Shown here: in pieces, positions 33,884-42,874 of the stretch
Numbering within the stretch: position 1 is the first letter of the stretch
Layout of the letters: the number at the start of each line of letters is the position of its first letter
DNA from: Butyrivibrio sp. Su6
GTDB taxonomy: Bacteria; Bacillota; Clostridia; Lachnospirales; Lachnospiraceae
DNA length: 64,000 nt
Assembly: GCF_900108105.1 (NCBI RefSeq)
Contig: NZ_FNUR01000011.1
Coordinates: 62,001 to 126,000, forward strand
Direction: 5' to 3'
The notes under the pieces: generated by a model
Told to the model about the DNA's origin: nothing
Database searches by the model: none
Seen by the model: only the letters and a program-made list of their open reading frames with translations
Translations under genes and position numbers: made by a program

Positions 33884-35044
33884 CTAGTAAGTAATCCTAC
33901 CCATAATAACGGGGTGATCTGCCCCTGTAACGGATGGAACATTATTACATTTCCTCTGTATTGTCTCATGGGCCAGCACCGCCATAGCTACCGCTTCTTT
34001 GGCATCAGGATTTATTCCTGCTTCTTCTGCCTTCATCACCCGGCAATCCAAAAACAGCTCTTTTAAATATGTCATGATTGCCTCATTGTGTGCGCCGCCT
34101 CCGCTTACAATGAGCTTTGAAGGATAAACAGAGGAGAACTCTCTAACTGAATGATATACACATTCCGCTGTGTACCTGCTTACTGTCGCGATCATGTCAA
34201 CTTTACTGATATTATTAGTGGTGCAAAACTCATATATATCTTTTACGAAATCAGAATTGTAATGCTCTCTTCCCGTTGATTTCGGCGGAGCAATCTTAAG
34301 GTAATCATCCTGCATCATATGGTCCAAAAGAGCTTTCGAAGCTTGCCCTGAAAGTGCTATTTTACCGCCTTCGTCATAGGCTTTTTCGCCCTGAGTGTAG
34401 TCCTTTACCATCTGGTCTATAAGTAAATTCCCAGGACCGGTGTCAAAAGCTACAACATCATCAATCCTACCCTTTGCCGGAAGAATGGTAATATTGGATA
34501 TCCCACCAATATTTAGCAGCGCCACATCTTTATCTTCTCTATACAAAAGAAATTCTGTATATGGCACAATTGGAGCCCCTTGTCCACCTGCTGCCATATC
34601 CCTTGGTCTAAAATCACTGACCACAGGACATCCCATTTTTTCGCAGATAAAACCAGGATCTCCAATCTGAAGTGTTCCTCTTATTGTATTACCCAGATAA
34701 GCTACGGCTTTTGGCTGATGCCACAGGGTCTGACCATGGCACCCGACAAAAGAAATATCATGCTTATCCACACCCGCTTTCCGGCATAAACTGACACATG
34801 CGTCTGCATAGAGTTTCCCAAGGAGCTCCTGCATAAGGCATATTTCTCTGGTTCCGCCACTAGTTCCCTTCGAAAGAGATAACAATGTTTCTTTTACCTC
34901 TTCCGAATAGGGATAACATTCAAATTCTAAAAGCTCAGCTTCTACTGAGCTATTGTCCTGTGATATCTTAACAAGCGCCGCATCAATCCCGTCCATGGAT
35001 GTGCCGCTCATTAAGCCAATCGCAAGTTCACTCTGACAGTGCAT
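33884..35044 (-). CDS. anmK: 1,6-anhydro-N-acetylmuramic acid kinase
   Basis: 386 residues. The ATP-binding signature GLMSGTSMDGID lies at about 10-21, VGCHGQTLWHQP in the middle and VSGGGAHNEAIM near the C-terminus, all typical of AnmK. The enzyme hydrolyses the 1,6-anhydro bond of anhydroMurNAc and phosphorylates C6 to give MurNAc-6-phosphate. Its substrate arises from lytic transglycosylases, best known in Gram-negative bacteria, so its presence beside murQ suggests use of peptidoglycan from other bacteria. It overlaps the 3' end of murQ by 17 nt, with GGGAGG 11 nt before its ATG. Confidence 0.95.
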   Translation of the reverse strand: MHCQSELAIGLMSGTSMDGIDAALVKISQDNSSVEAELLEFECYPYSEEVKETLLSLSKGTSGGTREICLMQELLGKLYADACVSLCRKAGVDKHDISFVGCHGQTLWHQPKAVAYLGNTIRGTLQIGDPGFICEKMGCPVVSDFRPRDMAAGGQGAPIVPYTEFLLYREDKDVALLNIGGISNITILPAKGRIDDVVAFDTGPGNLLIDQMVKDYTQGEKAYDEGGKIALSGQASKALLDHMMQDDYLKIAPPKSTGREHYNSDFVKDIYEFCTTNNISKVDMIATVSRYTAECVYHSVREFSSVYPSKLIVSGGGAHNEAIMTYLKELFLDCRVMKAEEAGINPDAKEAVAMAVLAHETIQRKCNNVPSVTGADHPVIMGRITY

Positions 35045-35921
35045 CCGATATTATTCCTCCCGCATCAGCCAGTATGCTCTGTGCTTTATCAGCTTCAACG
35101 CCCTTCTTTATCATGACTATAGCTACCTTTGGCTTATAATCGCATTTTTTCAGAGTTTCAACAGCCACTTCTCTCGTAACACCTGTTGCCCTCTGAACTA
35201 TGGTCTCGCATCTGTTTACAAGTTTTTCATTCGAAGCCTTAACATCAACCATCAGGTTACCATATACTTTTCCAAGTTTTATCATGGTGCCTGTGGATAT
35301 CATATTCAATATCATTTTCTCAGCAGTACCGCTCTTTAACCTGGTAGAACCTGTTATTACTTCAGGCCCTGTCTCGGGCGCAATGCCTATATCTGCAAGT
35401 TCATCTATTTCAGAACCGGGACAGCTTGTCACACCTACCACTTTGCAGCCAATGCTTCGCGCATACTTCATAGCGCCGATAACATAAGGAGTTCTGCCTG
35501 AAGCAGCAAGCCCTACTACCAGGTCTCTGTCAGATAATCTTTTCTCCTCCAGGTCTTTTGCCCCAAGTTCATAGGAATCCTCTGCCCCTTCCACAGCTGA
35601 AAAGATAGCAGTAGTTCCACCGGCAATCAGCCCCAGCACCATTGATGGGTCCGTTGAAAAAGTCGGAGGGCACTCAACTGCATCCAGGATTCCCAATCTC
35701 CCTGATGTGCCGCATCCAACGTATATTAGCCTTCCGCCAACTTTCAACCGCTCCGCAGCACTTTCAATTGCCTCTGCAACCTGTGGCAATACTTTTTCAA
35801 CTGCATATGCTACCTGCTTATCTTCACTGTTGATGAGTTTTACCATCTCCAATGTATCAAGTCTGTCGATATGCTCCGTTCTCTCATTTCTTTGCTCTGT
35901 TGCTATATTAGAAAGATCCAT
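35028..35921 (-). CDS. murQ: N-acetylmuramic acid 6-phosphate etherase
   Basis: 297 residues with a SIS sugar-phosphate isomerase fold. Signature stretches are TEHIDRLDTLEMVKLIN (16-32), YVGCGTSGRLGILDAVECPP and SAVEGAEDSYELGAKDL, which carries the catalytic Glu of the family. It removes D-lactate from MurNAc-6-phosphate to give GlcNAc-6-phosphate. This is the meeting point of the AnmK and MurK-like routes encoded next to it. GGAGCAGG lies before the ATG. The gene follows the ABC permease genes. Confidence 0.97.
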   Translation of the reverse strand: MDLSNIATEQRNERTEHIDRLDTLEMVKLINSEDKQVAYAVEKVLPQVAEAIESAAERLKVGGRLIYVGCGTSGRLGILDAVECPPTFSTDPSMVLGLIAGGTTAIFSAVEGAEDSYELGAKDLEEKRLSDRDLVVGLAASGRTPYVIGAMKYARSIGCKVVGVTSCPGSEIDELADIGIAPETGPEVITGSTRLKSGTAEKMILNMISTGTMIKLGKVYGNLMVDVKASNEKLVNRCETIVQRATGVTREVAVETLKKCDYKPKVAIVMIKKGVEADKAQSILADAGGIISDALSE

Positions 35922-35940
35922 TTATAACCTGCTCCTTATA

Positions 35941-36807
35941 TCAGCCTTTTACTGCGCCAACTGTGACGCCTTCCAAAAAGTATTTTTGTAAAGAGAAAAA
36001 CAATACAAACATAGGTATTACTGAAATGCAGGCTCCTGCCATCATCGGTGACAAAAGAGAGCCATTGGCAAACTTAAATGTCTTAAGTCCTACCTGGATT
36101 GTGTACATTTCTTCTTTTGACGTAACCAGAAATGGCCAAAAGAAAGTGTTCCACGAATTCAGGAACGTGTTTATTGCCATTACTGACAGAATTGTCTTTG
36201 ATAAAGGAAGGATTATTTTGTTGAAGATCATAAGCTGACTGCATCCTTCAATTTTTGCACTTTCAATAAGCGCGGTTGGAATTCCCTGAAAAAACTGTTT
36301 AGCCATAAAAATGTTGTAGGCTGTGCACATCCCCGGAAGTATCAGCGCGGGGTATGTGTTTGTCATATGGAAGTTTTTTACTATTAAAATATAAAGCGGT
36401 ACCTGCGTAACCTGATAAGGTATCATCATTGAAAGCAGTATTACAAAAAACAGAAAACTCCTGCCTCTGAATTTGATTTTTGAAAATGCATAACCTGCCA
36501 TTCCGGCAAAGATAACATTTCCAAGTACAGTAAAGGTTGCCACAATAATACTGTTCCAGATCCACTTCAGCGAATAATTGCTAAAGCTTATAAATGCCTT
36601 ATAGGAATCAAACGACCACCTTCCCGGAAAAATGTTGTAGGACGTGGATGCAGATTCGATAGCAGGTCCAAACGACCACGCAAACATATATACAATTGGG
36701 AACAGTGATACTGCTGCAAACGCGATCAAAAAGACTGCGATCAGAGAATTTCTTATGTAAAAAATACTTCTATTATGTAGATGTTGAGAATAAAGTCCAG
36801 TTGCCAT
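35941..36807 (-). CDS. Carbohydrate ABC transporter permease, MalG type
   Basis: 288 residues with about six membrane helices (first at about 19-43). The EAA loop reads ALIESAKIEGCSQ, and the C-terminus LEGVTVGAVKG is typical of MalG-like permeases. GGGGAAAG precedes the ATG. It pairs with the MalF-type permease 20 nt upstream and the binding protein at 37822. As the operon continues with murQ, anmK, namZ, the kinase and nagZ, the importer most likely brings in peptidoglycan saccharides. That substrate is inferred. Confidence 0.94.
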   Translation of the reverse strand: MATGLYSQHLHNRSIFYIRNSLIAVFLIAFAAVSLFPIVYMFAWSFGPAIESASTSYNIFPGRWSFDSYKAFISFSNYSLKWIWNSIIVATFTVLGNVIFAGMAGYAFSKIKFRGRSFLFFVILLSMMIPYQVTQVPLYILIVKNFHMTNTYPALILPGMCTAYNIFMAKQFFQGIPTALIESAKIEGCSQLMIFNKIILPLSKTILSVMAINTFLNSWNTFFWPFLVTSKEEMYTIQVGLKTFKFANGSLLSPMMAGACISVIPMFVLFFSLQKYFLEGVTVGAVKG

Positions 36808-36827
36808 TTTTGCTTTCCCCTAATATG

Positions 36828-37742
36828 TCAATACTCAATATCTTCTCCCATTAACTTAAACTGGAGTGTTGTAAGTGCTGCTATAACAATTGCCAGCAAG
36901 ATCGCCTGGGCGCATGCAAGTCCATATTTTCCATAGGTAAATGCATTGTTAAATATCAGCAGTCCGATCATGGTTGTATTATTATCCGGACCTCCACCTG
37001 TCATCATGTAGGCATTCATGAACACCTGAAAAGATCCGATCACGCCCGTTACCAAAAGAAATAATGTGGTAGGTCTGCACATAGGAAGCACGATATATCT
37101 GATCTTTTGGAAAAACTTCGCTCCGTCCATTTCAGCCGCTTCATAATATGTGTTATCAATACCATGAAGTGCCGCAATGTATATGATGATATTTGCACCA
37201 TGACTTGATAAAAGAGCCATAATGATCAGCGAAAGCATGGCAGTCTTACTTGACGAAAGCCAGTTCTGTGATGTTGCTCCAAAAAGAGCCAGTACTCTGT
37301 TGAATATTCCATTTGGAGAGGCATCATAGAGCCAAAGCCATACAACTGAGATTGCTACACCTGAAGCTATTCCAGGCAGATAGTAGATTCCTTTGAACAC
37401 TGACTGCACACTCTTTGTAAAAGGAACTATCATGATCGCTATTGAAAATGAAAGTATCAGAGACAGCGGAATGACAACCACTGTATAAACAAGAGTGTTC
37501 TTGATGGACTTCCAAAATAGGTCGTTTCCCAATGCTGTTATGTAGTTTTCAAATCCAACAAATTCAGAACCGAATGGCTTATATTCCTGAAAACTGGTAA
37601 TCACCGCGGATATCACAGGATAAAGGGTAAAGATCACGAATACAGCTACTGCCACACCTATAAATCCCCATCCGCTTATGTTGTCTGCCATATGATATCT
37701 TGGCTTTGAAAGATTCTTTTTTTGTATTTCCTGCTTTTTCAA
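36828..37742 (-). CDS. Carbohydrate ABC transporter permease, MalF type
   Basis: 304 residues from a TTG at 37742, which has GGAG 8 nt upstream. The GTG at 37751 is directly next to that GGAG and cannot use it. The protein has an N-terminal basic tail, about six helices (first at about 28-50) and the EAA loop TYYEAAEMDGAKF. It is the partner of the MalG-type permease that follows. A hairpin separates it from the binding-protein gene upstream, which would keep permease expression below that of the binding protein. Confidence 0.91.
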   Translation of the reverse strand: MKKQEIQKKNLSKPRYHMADNISGWGFIGVAVAVFVIFTLYPVISAVITSFQEYKPFGSEFVGFENYITALGNDLFWKSIKNTLVYTVVVIPLSLILSFSIAIMIVPFTKSVQSVFKGIYYLPGIASGVAISVVWLWLYDASPNGIFNRVLALFGATSQNWLSSSKTAMLSLIIMALLSSHGANIIIYIAALHGIDNTYYEAAEMDGAKFFQKIRYIVLPMCRPTTLFLLVTGVIGSFQVFMNAYMMTGGGPDNNTTMIGLLIFNNAFTYGKYGLACAQAILLAIVIAALTTLQFKLMGEDIEY

Positions 37743-37761
37743 GGGTTGCACTCCTTTTAAG

Positions 37762-37794
37762 AAAGCCCCACCTGCTCTCGGCGGGAGGGGCTTT
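37762..37794 (-). terminator. Intra-operon hairpin after the binding-protein gene
   Basis: An 8-bp GC-rich stem (37762-37769 with 37787-37794) continued by an inner CCTGC/GCGGG pairing, 28 nt past the binding-protein stop and 20 nt before the permease start. The following TTTCTT is modest, which suggests partial termination or 3'-end protection. Confidence 0.6.
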
Positions 37795-37821
37795 TCACAT
37801 TTTCATGTGGTCTTGATTTAT

Positions 37822-39279
37822 TTATTTGATCCAGCCGGATGCACAGTTCTCTTCGCCAAAGAGCTTATATGCTTCTGTGCAGATTGCATCATACACATCC
37901 TTAGCAGTTGTCTCGCCTGCAAGAAGTGCCTGGAACTTAGGAACGATTGTCTCATCCATCATTGTCTTTGCGTTAGCACTCTGCTCTGCAGAAATACCTG
38001 TAGGAGGTGCAACAACCTTAGAAATAGCATATGCTACAGCTGCTGCGTTCTCATCTGACTGATCAAGCTCGAAGCTTTCCTGTGCCTTTCTAGCTGATTC
38101 GCAAACACCTGTAAGATATACAGCGTTATCTACAGTTGCAGCTCTTTCACCTGAGCAAAGGAAATCCATGAACTTGAGAACATTCTGAAGGTGCTCATCA
38201 GTTGTGTTGTTGTTTCTGAGTGCGATCATTCCGTCAACTGTACCAAATACTGATGCTGTTGCATTGTCCATTGTTGGAACAGGAAGGAATACATATTCCA
38301 TCTCAATTGTTCCCTCAACTGCCTCAGGGTCTTTTGCCTGCATCTTCTCAATATTTCTCTTGATATTGTTTTCAAAAAGAGGCATTGCCTTACCTGTAAG
38401 CATTGTCTGGCCTGTCTGAAGCATTACAAGTCTCTGGCCTGCTTCTACAGCGTAGTTAGGCATATAACCTGAGGATGTCATTGTCTCAACAGCTTCAAGA
38501 AGTGAAAGCATATTGTCTGATGTATAAGAATACTTAAGATCCTGTGTGAAGCTTGAAGTAATTCCTGCTGCTACACCAAAAATATTTATGAAGTCCTGTG
38601 TTGTTGCGCCTGCGTTGGCAAATACAAAACCAAAGCGGTCACTTGTTGTTCCGTTTTTGATAACATCCAGGAACTGATCATATGTCCAGCCACTGGTCTG
38701 AATCTTGGTAACATCTGCGCCTGCAGCCTCGAGCATCTCTCTGTTTCCGCCAAGGGCCTGAATTGTGATATAAAGTGGAAGTCCATAGAGAGTTCCCTCA
38801 AGAGTCATATAATCCAGCGCATTCTGATCATAGTCTGCAAGTCTTTCAGGATCTATGTACTTAGAGATATCAATTGCTGTTCCGTTCTCTACATAAGAAC
38901 CTATAGCTGCATAGCTTACTTCTGCAATATCAGGAGCTTCGCCGGCGAGTGCCATTGTTGTGAGTTTTTCTGTGTGATCATCCCAGCTTGTTGATATAAC
39001 ATCAATTGTGATGTTGGGATATTCTTTATTAAATTCGCTTATCCATCCCCCTAAAAGATCAACATAGTCTCCCGTAATTGGTGGAACCATAATTGTGATC
39101 GTGTCTGTAACATCAGAAGCAGCTGCTGTCTCCTCAGCCTTAGCCTCTTCAGTTTTTGTTTCTGCCTGCTGGGTCTCACTTCCAGCTGTCTGGGTCTCTG
39201 TAGCAGCATTGCCACATGCCACAAGGCTTGAAATCATTGCCACAGACAAAACCGATGCCAATACCTTTTTTACTTTCAT
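37822..39279 (-). CDS. Solute-binding lipoprotein of the peptidoglycan-sugar ABC importer (family 1)
   Basis: 485 residues from the ATG at 39279, with AAGGAGGG 7 nt upstream. The frame opens at 39321 without a site. The signal peptide ends in the lipobox LVAC (Cys22), followed by an acidic, Ala/Thr/Glu-rich linker to about 55. The mature part is a MalE/UgpB-type binding protein (TITIDVISTSWDDHTEKLTT, IAEVSYAAIGSYVENG). It is the first gene of the importer and has its own promoter with an inverted repeat at the -35 region, just downstream of the RpiR regulator gene. GlcNAc-MurNAc or related saccharides are the inferred ligand. Confidence 0.92.
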   Translation of the reverse strand: MKVKKVLASVLSVAMISSLVACGNAATETQTAGSETQQAETKTEEAKAEETAAASDVTDTITIMVPPITGDYVDLLGGWISEFNKEYPNITIDVISTSWDDHTEKLTTMALAGEAPDIAEVSYAAIGSYVENGTAIDISKYIDPERLADYDQNALDYMTLEGTLYGLPLYITIQALGGNREMLEAAGADVTKIQTSGWTYDQFLDVIKNGTTSDRFGFVFANAGATTQDFINIFGVAAGITSSFTQDLKYSYTSDNMLSLLEAVETMTSSGYMPNYAVEAGQRLVMLQTGQTMLTGKAMPLFENNIKRNIEKMQAKDPEAVEGTIEMEYVFLPVPTMDNATASVFGTVDGMIALRNNNTTDEHLQNVLKFMDFLCSGERAATVDNAVYLTGVCESARKAQESFELDQSDENAAAVAYAISKVVAPPTGISAEQSANAKTMMDETIVPKFQALLAGETTAKDVYDAICTEAYKLFGEENCASGWIK

Positions 39280-39334
39280 ACATTCCCTCCTTATATGGAT
39301 ATAACTTGAATCCCGAAACAAATACCTTAACTAA

Positions 39335-39363
39335 ATGTTAGACCTTTGATAACACTTTTTCAA
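39335..39363 (-). promoter_or_regulatory. Promoter of the peptidoglycan-sugar importer operon
   Basis: On the reverse strand -35 TTGAAA (39363-39358), a 17-bp spacer and -10 TAACAT (39340-39335), about 55 nt before the binding-protein start codon. Confidence 0.5.
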
Positions 39364-39393
39364 CAATGTTACATCATTACGAAACATTGTTTC
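39362..39393. promoter_or_regulatory. Inverted repeats at the importer promoter, candidate RpiR-family operator
   Basis: Two overlapping symmetric features: AACAATGTT (39362-39370) with AACATTGTT (39383-39391), and the palindrome GAAAC-ATT-GTTTC (39381-39393). They abut the -35 hexamer. The RpiR gene ends 28 nt away, so it is the obvious candidate to bind. Confidence 0.55.
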
Positions 39394-39420
39394 ATATTCT
39401 GTAACTTTTCGGTTGCCGCG

Positions 39421-40278
39421 TCAGTTTTCAGAATTCTTTTCTATATGGGTGGAATTTATCTGACTTATGCAATAGTCATAATTTGCCGTAGCATAGGCGG
39501 TAAAGAGAATATCTACGATATTAAGTTGTGCCATTCGGGAAGAAGTTGCCCCACTTCTGAAAAGAGACTCGCTGGCAGGAGTGTAGAGCACATGGTCCGC
39601 CATTTTTGACATAGTCGAAGGGGCGAATCGTGTTATAAGAATGCTGGGAGTGTGGTTTATCCCTATCGCTTCCATACATTTGATCATTTCTGATGTCTCA
39701 CCGGAATAAGAAATAAAAATAGCTACGTCCTCAGGCTGGGAATTTTTGGCAATAAGATATTGAGAATGCCAGTCCTGAGCTATCAGACACAGCTTATTAA
39801 CTCGCAAAAATTTGAGGTAAGCATCTTCTGCTACACATAAAGAAGCTCCCATTCCGAACATTCTAAGGCACCTGGCATCAGCTATAAGCTTTGTACACTC
39901 TTCAACCCTGTCCACATCCAAAAGCTGCTGAGTCTCCTGCAGAGTCATGATGTTTCTGCTTGTTGTCTTATCGATAATAGTTTTTATGCTGTCATCTTTT
40001 CTTATGCTATCGCCATTATCCCGCTGCTTACCGTTGTACTGCGCAAGCTCGTAAAGAACAGCCTGTCTGAACTCCTTATAGCCATCAAAGCCAAGATGCT
40101 TTGTAAGTCTCACGATAGTTGCAGGTGAAACATATACCTCTTTTGCCAGCTCCCTTATTCCATTTTCAATTACAATGTTGGGGTCACTAAGGATGTGCTC
40201 TGCTGCCATTTTTTCTGCACTTCCGATATACCCCTGCATTTCTCTAAGTCTAAGTAAAGGATTTTTCACGTCTGTCAC
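39421..40278 (-). CDS. RpiR/MurR-family regulator with SIS domain
   Basis: 285 residues. An N-terminal helix-turn-helix of the RpiR type lies at about 35-65 (IRELAKEVYVSPATIVRLTK). A SIS sugar-phosphate-binding domain spans about 130-255 (RCLRMFGMGASLCVAEDAY, DVAIFISYSGETSEMIKCME). E. coli MurR, of the same family, senses MurNAc-6-phosphate. GlcNAc-6-phosphate or GlcN-6-phosphate are also possible here. It follows nagB by 6 nt. The start is uncertain: GTG at 40278 or GTG at 40269, neither with a strong ribosome binding site. It likely controls the importer operon downstream. Confidence 0.92.
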   Translation of the reverse strand: MTDVKNPLLRLREMQGYIGSAEKMAAEHILSDPNIVIENGIRELAKEVYVSPATIVRLTKHLGFDGYKEFRQAVLYELAQYNGKQRDNGDSIRKDDSIKTIIDKTTSRNIMTLQETQQLLDVDRVEECTKLIADARCLRMFGMGASLCVAEDAYLKFLRVNKLCLIAQDWHSQYLIAKNSQPEDVAIFISYSGETSEMIKCMEAIGINHTPSILITRFAPSTMSKMADHVLYTPASESLFRSGATSSRMAQLNIVDILFTAYATANYDYCISQINSTHIEKNSEN

Positions 40279-40284
40279 CAGCTT

Positions 40285-41010
40285 TCAGATCAGCGACAGC
40301 GCTGCTTCATCAGCAACAAGCGTAAAGTCAGGATGAAGCTGAAGTATAGATGCAGGAACCTGCGGTGTTATCTTGCCAAAAAAAGCTTCTTTGATAATTG
40401 ATGCCTTCTTTTCACCATTTGCAACCATCACGATTTTTTTAGCTTTCATGATAGTTCCGATTCCCATTGTATATGCCTGGCGAGGCACCATAGATACATC
40501 TGCAAAAAATCTCTTGTTTGCCTCTATTGTGCTCTCTGTAAGATCAACGATATGTGTTTTGACCGGGAAAAAATCTGCCGGCTCATTAAATCCTATATGG
40601 CCGTTATTACCTATTCCAAGGAGCTGCAGATCAATTCCTCCCAAAGCCTCAATAGCCTTCTCATAACGGTCACACTCGCCTTCCGCATCTTTGTTGGTCC
40701 CATCGGGAATATTGACGTTGTTTAAATCTATATTAACCTTTGAAAAAAGGTTTGAATTCATAAAGTATTTGTAGCTCTGATCATTTTGTGGATCAAGACC
40801 TACGTATTCATCAAGATTAGCTGTCCTTACCAAAGAAAAATCCAAATCTCCAGCCTTGTACATCTCTACAAGGCGCTCATACAACCCTATTGGTGAAGAA
40901 CCAGTTGCAAGCCCAAGAACACTGTCCGGTTTCAAAATAATCTGTGATGCCAGTATGTTAGCAGCCTTTCTGCTAAGTTCGCCATAATCTTTTGCTCTTA
41001 CTATCTCCAT
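40285..41010 (-). CDS. nagB: Glucosamine-6-phosphate deaminase
   Basis: 241 residues, the short Firmicute form. It converts glucosamine-6-phosphate to fructose-6-phosphate and ammonia, the exit of amino-sugar salvage into glycolysis. Motifs are GLATGSSPIGLYE (33-45), NLDEYVGL (the catalytic Asp/Glu region), GIGNNGHIGFNEP and the conserved VSMVPRQAYTMGIGTIM. AGGAGG lies before the ATG. It heads a nagB-rpiR pair upstream of the importer operon. No nagA (GlcNAc-6-phosphate deacetylase), needed between murQ and nagB, is present in the window. Confidence 0.97.
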   Translation of the reverse strand: MEIVRAKDYGELSRKAANILASQIILKPDSVLGLATGSSPIGLYERLVEMYKAGDLDFSLVRTANLDEYVGLDPQNDQSYKYFMNSNLFSKVNIDLNNVNIPDGTNKDAEGECDRYEKAIEALGGIDLQLLGIGNNGHIGFNEPADFFPVKTHIVDLTESTIEANKRFFADVSMVPRQAYTMGIGTIMKAKKIVMVANGEKKASIIKEAFFGKITPQVPASILQLHPDFTLVADEAALSLI

Positions 41011-41113
41011 ACTTTCCTCCTCACATTCTAATTCACATAACCCCTATAATATTATTATATATCATATCTATGTCATCGCATATCCGATAAGCTTTTTACT
41101 TTTTGCATTGTAA

Positions 41114-41137
41114 AGGGGCTGCCGTTAGACAGCCCCT
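41114..41137 (-). terminator. Terminator after the third ABC importer operon
   Basis: An 8-bp GC-rich stem (41114-41121 with 41130-41137) 37 nt past the binding-protein stop, followed on the reverse strand by TTTACAATG. The T run is short. Confidence 0.65.
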
Positions 41138-41174
41138 CCTTTATATATACATACCTTCTCTAAGTATTTATATA

Positions 41175-42809
41175 TCAGTTGATTGAATCGTAGTATGCAG
41201 CTCTTGAATCAAGGATCTTCTGAAGTCCTGAATTAACAAGTTCCTGATATCCGCTCTCGTAAACAGATTCAAACTGATCTGCAGGAGCACAGATACATGT
41301 GTAAACAAATGAAAGCATCTTGTTCTTTATATCTGTTCCGTATGTAGCCTGCTCATCAGAAACATATCCGTATACAGGGAAACGATACTTACCAGTCTGG
41401 CAAACTGTGTAGTAGTTCTTGTACCAGTCAACTGAAGCCCAATCCTGCTCCTGTGTCTGGTAGTTTGACTCTGCCATTGTATCGTAGTTGTTTACCCAGT
41501 CAAAGTTGAGGTTCATGATGCAAAGGTCATCACATGTTCCAGGATATCCCTTAGCTTCCTTGTCAGCTGATGAAGGCTCTACAGCTACGCCAAGATCGTT
41601 GTATGTGAGGTCTGGTGTGTAACGAACCTGAACTGCGTTTGCTGGATCTGCAAGCCAGTTGAGGTACTTCATGCATGCTACTGCCTGCTCATCAGAAGTT
41701 GTCTCCTGAGGAATCATTACGAACATAGCATATCTGTACTCATAAGGTGTTCTGTATGATCCGTCTGGAAGATCGAAGCACTGTACAGGGATGAATGAAG
41801 CATCTTCAGCACCAAGTGTTGTGTTGAGAACTGCTGTTGAATCCCAAATATGTGTTGTGTCATCAAGAACAAATCCAATCTTGCCGTTTGCTACATCTGC
41901 AAGGAATACAGACTCATCTGTATCTGTTGGGAAGTCCTGAGTGATAAGACCATCGTTGTACCATGTATTGAGCTGCTTGAGACCATCCTTTGATCCCGGA
42001 GCAACTGCCATGTATGCTTCAGCGTATGTGTAAGCAAACTTGTCATCTGGAATATCTACATAAGATCCAAGGAAGTTAAGATACATCTTCTCTGTATCAG
42101 CACGTCCGCTCATGCCCCAAGGTGTTCCAAGTCCTGCATCCTTTACAGCATAAAGGTACTTGCCAAGTTCTTCTTTGGTCTTAGGAACATCCATTCCGAG
42201 CTGATCAAGCCAATCCTTACGGATATAAGCTGTGTGACGGGCATTTTCTGTTCCTCTCTGTTTCATAACAGCGAACTTCTGATCACCAAGATCAGCGATA
42301 CCTGTCTGCGCTTCGCCACAGTACTGCTCAATGTTTGAACCATACTGCTTGTAAAGATCTGAAAGATCTCTTAAAGCTCCGCTTGATGCGTAATTGTAGA
42401 AAAGATCCTGTGAATATGTCATTACGATATTAGGAGCTGTTCCACCTGACATCATAATGTTAACTTTGTCATCTGACTCTGATCTTGGAACAGAAACGTA
42501 TGAAACGTTAATGTTGTAAAGATCTTTCATCTGCTGCTGGATCCACTGTGTAAGTGCGTTATCTTCAGTTGTTGTGTTAGGTGCAGCATTTCCTCTGTCC
42601 CATACCATAACTGTGATATCTACTTCATCGCCCTTAAGATCCTCTGCTGGGGCCTCTGTAGTAGCAGTTGCATCAGTTGTCTGAGTTGCATTGTCTGTAG
42701 TTGTTGTAGTATCAGTCTGTGTTGTTGTGCCTGATGAGCTGCCGCAGCCTGTCATTGCGCCTACTACCATAGCTGCGCTAAGAAGTGTTGCCAATAGTTT
42801 CTTTTTCAT
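41175..42809 (-). CDS. Solute-binding lipoprotein of the third Lpl-type ABC importer
   Basis: 544 residues. The signal peptide ends in the lipobox MTGC (Cys22), then a Thr/Gln/Asp-rich linker runs to about 55. The mature part is a long family-1-type binding protein, with IMMSGGTAPNIVMTY and YAMFVMIPQET as visible landmarks. AAGGAGG lies 6 nt before the ATG. It is the last gene of the permease-permease-binding-protein operon that starts at 44658. No hydrolase or regulator is linked. A motif shared with the iolD and Opp upstream regions hints at a link to inositol or its derivatives, but the ligand is unknown. Confidence 0.93.
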   Translation of the reverse strand: MKKKLLATLLSAAMVVGAMTGCGSSSGTTTQTDTTTTTDNATQTTDATATTEAPAEDLKGDEVDITVMVWDRGNAAPNTTTEDNALTQWIQQQMKDLYNINVSYVSVPRSESDDKVNIMMSGGTAPNIVMTYSQDLFYNYASSGALRDLSDLYKQYGSNIEQYCGEAQTGIADLGDQKFAVMKQRGTENARHTAYIRKDWLDQLGMDVPKTKEELGKYLYAVKDAGLGTPWGMSGRADTEKMYLNFLGSYVDIPDDKFAYTYAEAYMAVAPGSKDGLKQLNTWYNDGLITQDFPTDTDESVFLADVANGKIGFVLDDTTHIWDSTAVLNTTLGAEDASFIPVQCFDLPDGSYRTPYEYRYAMFVMIPQETTSDEQAVACMKYLNWLADPANAVQVRYTPDLTYNDLGVAVEPSSADKEAKGYPGTCDDLCIMNLNFDWVNNYDTMAESNYQTQEQDWASVDWYKNYYTVCQTGKYRFPVYGYVSDEQATYGTDIKNKMLSFVYTCICAPADQFESVYESGYQELVNSGLQKILDSRAAYYDSIN

Positions 42810-42874
42810 TTGAATCCTCCTTTTAGAAAATAAAATCTGAACTCGCTTAGAGTTACATTCTTTTAATAAGGTAG

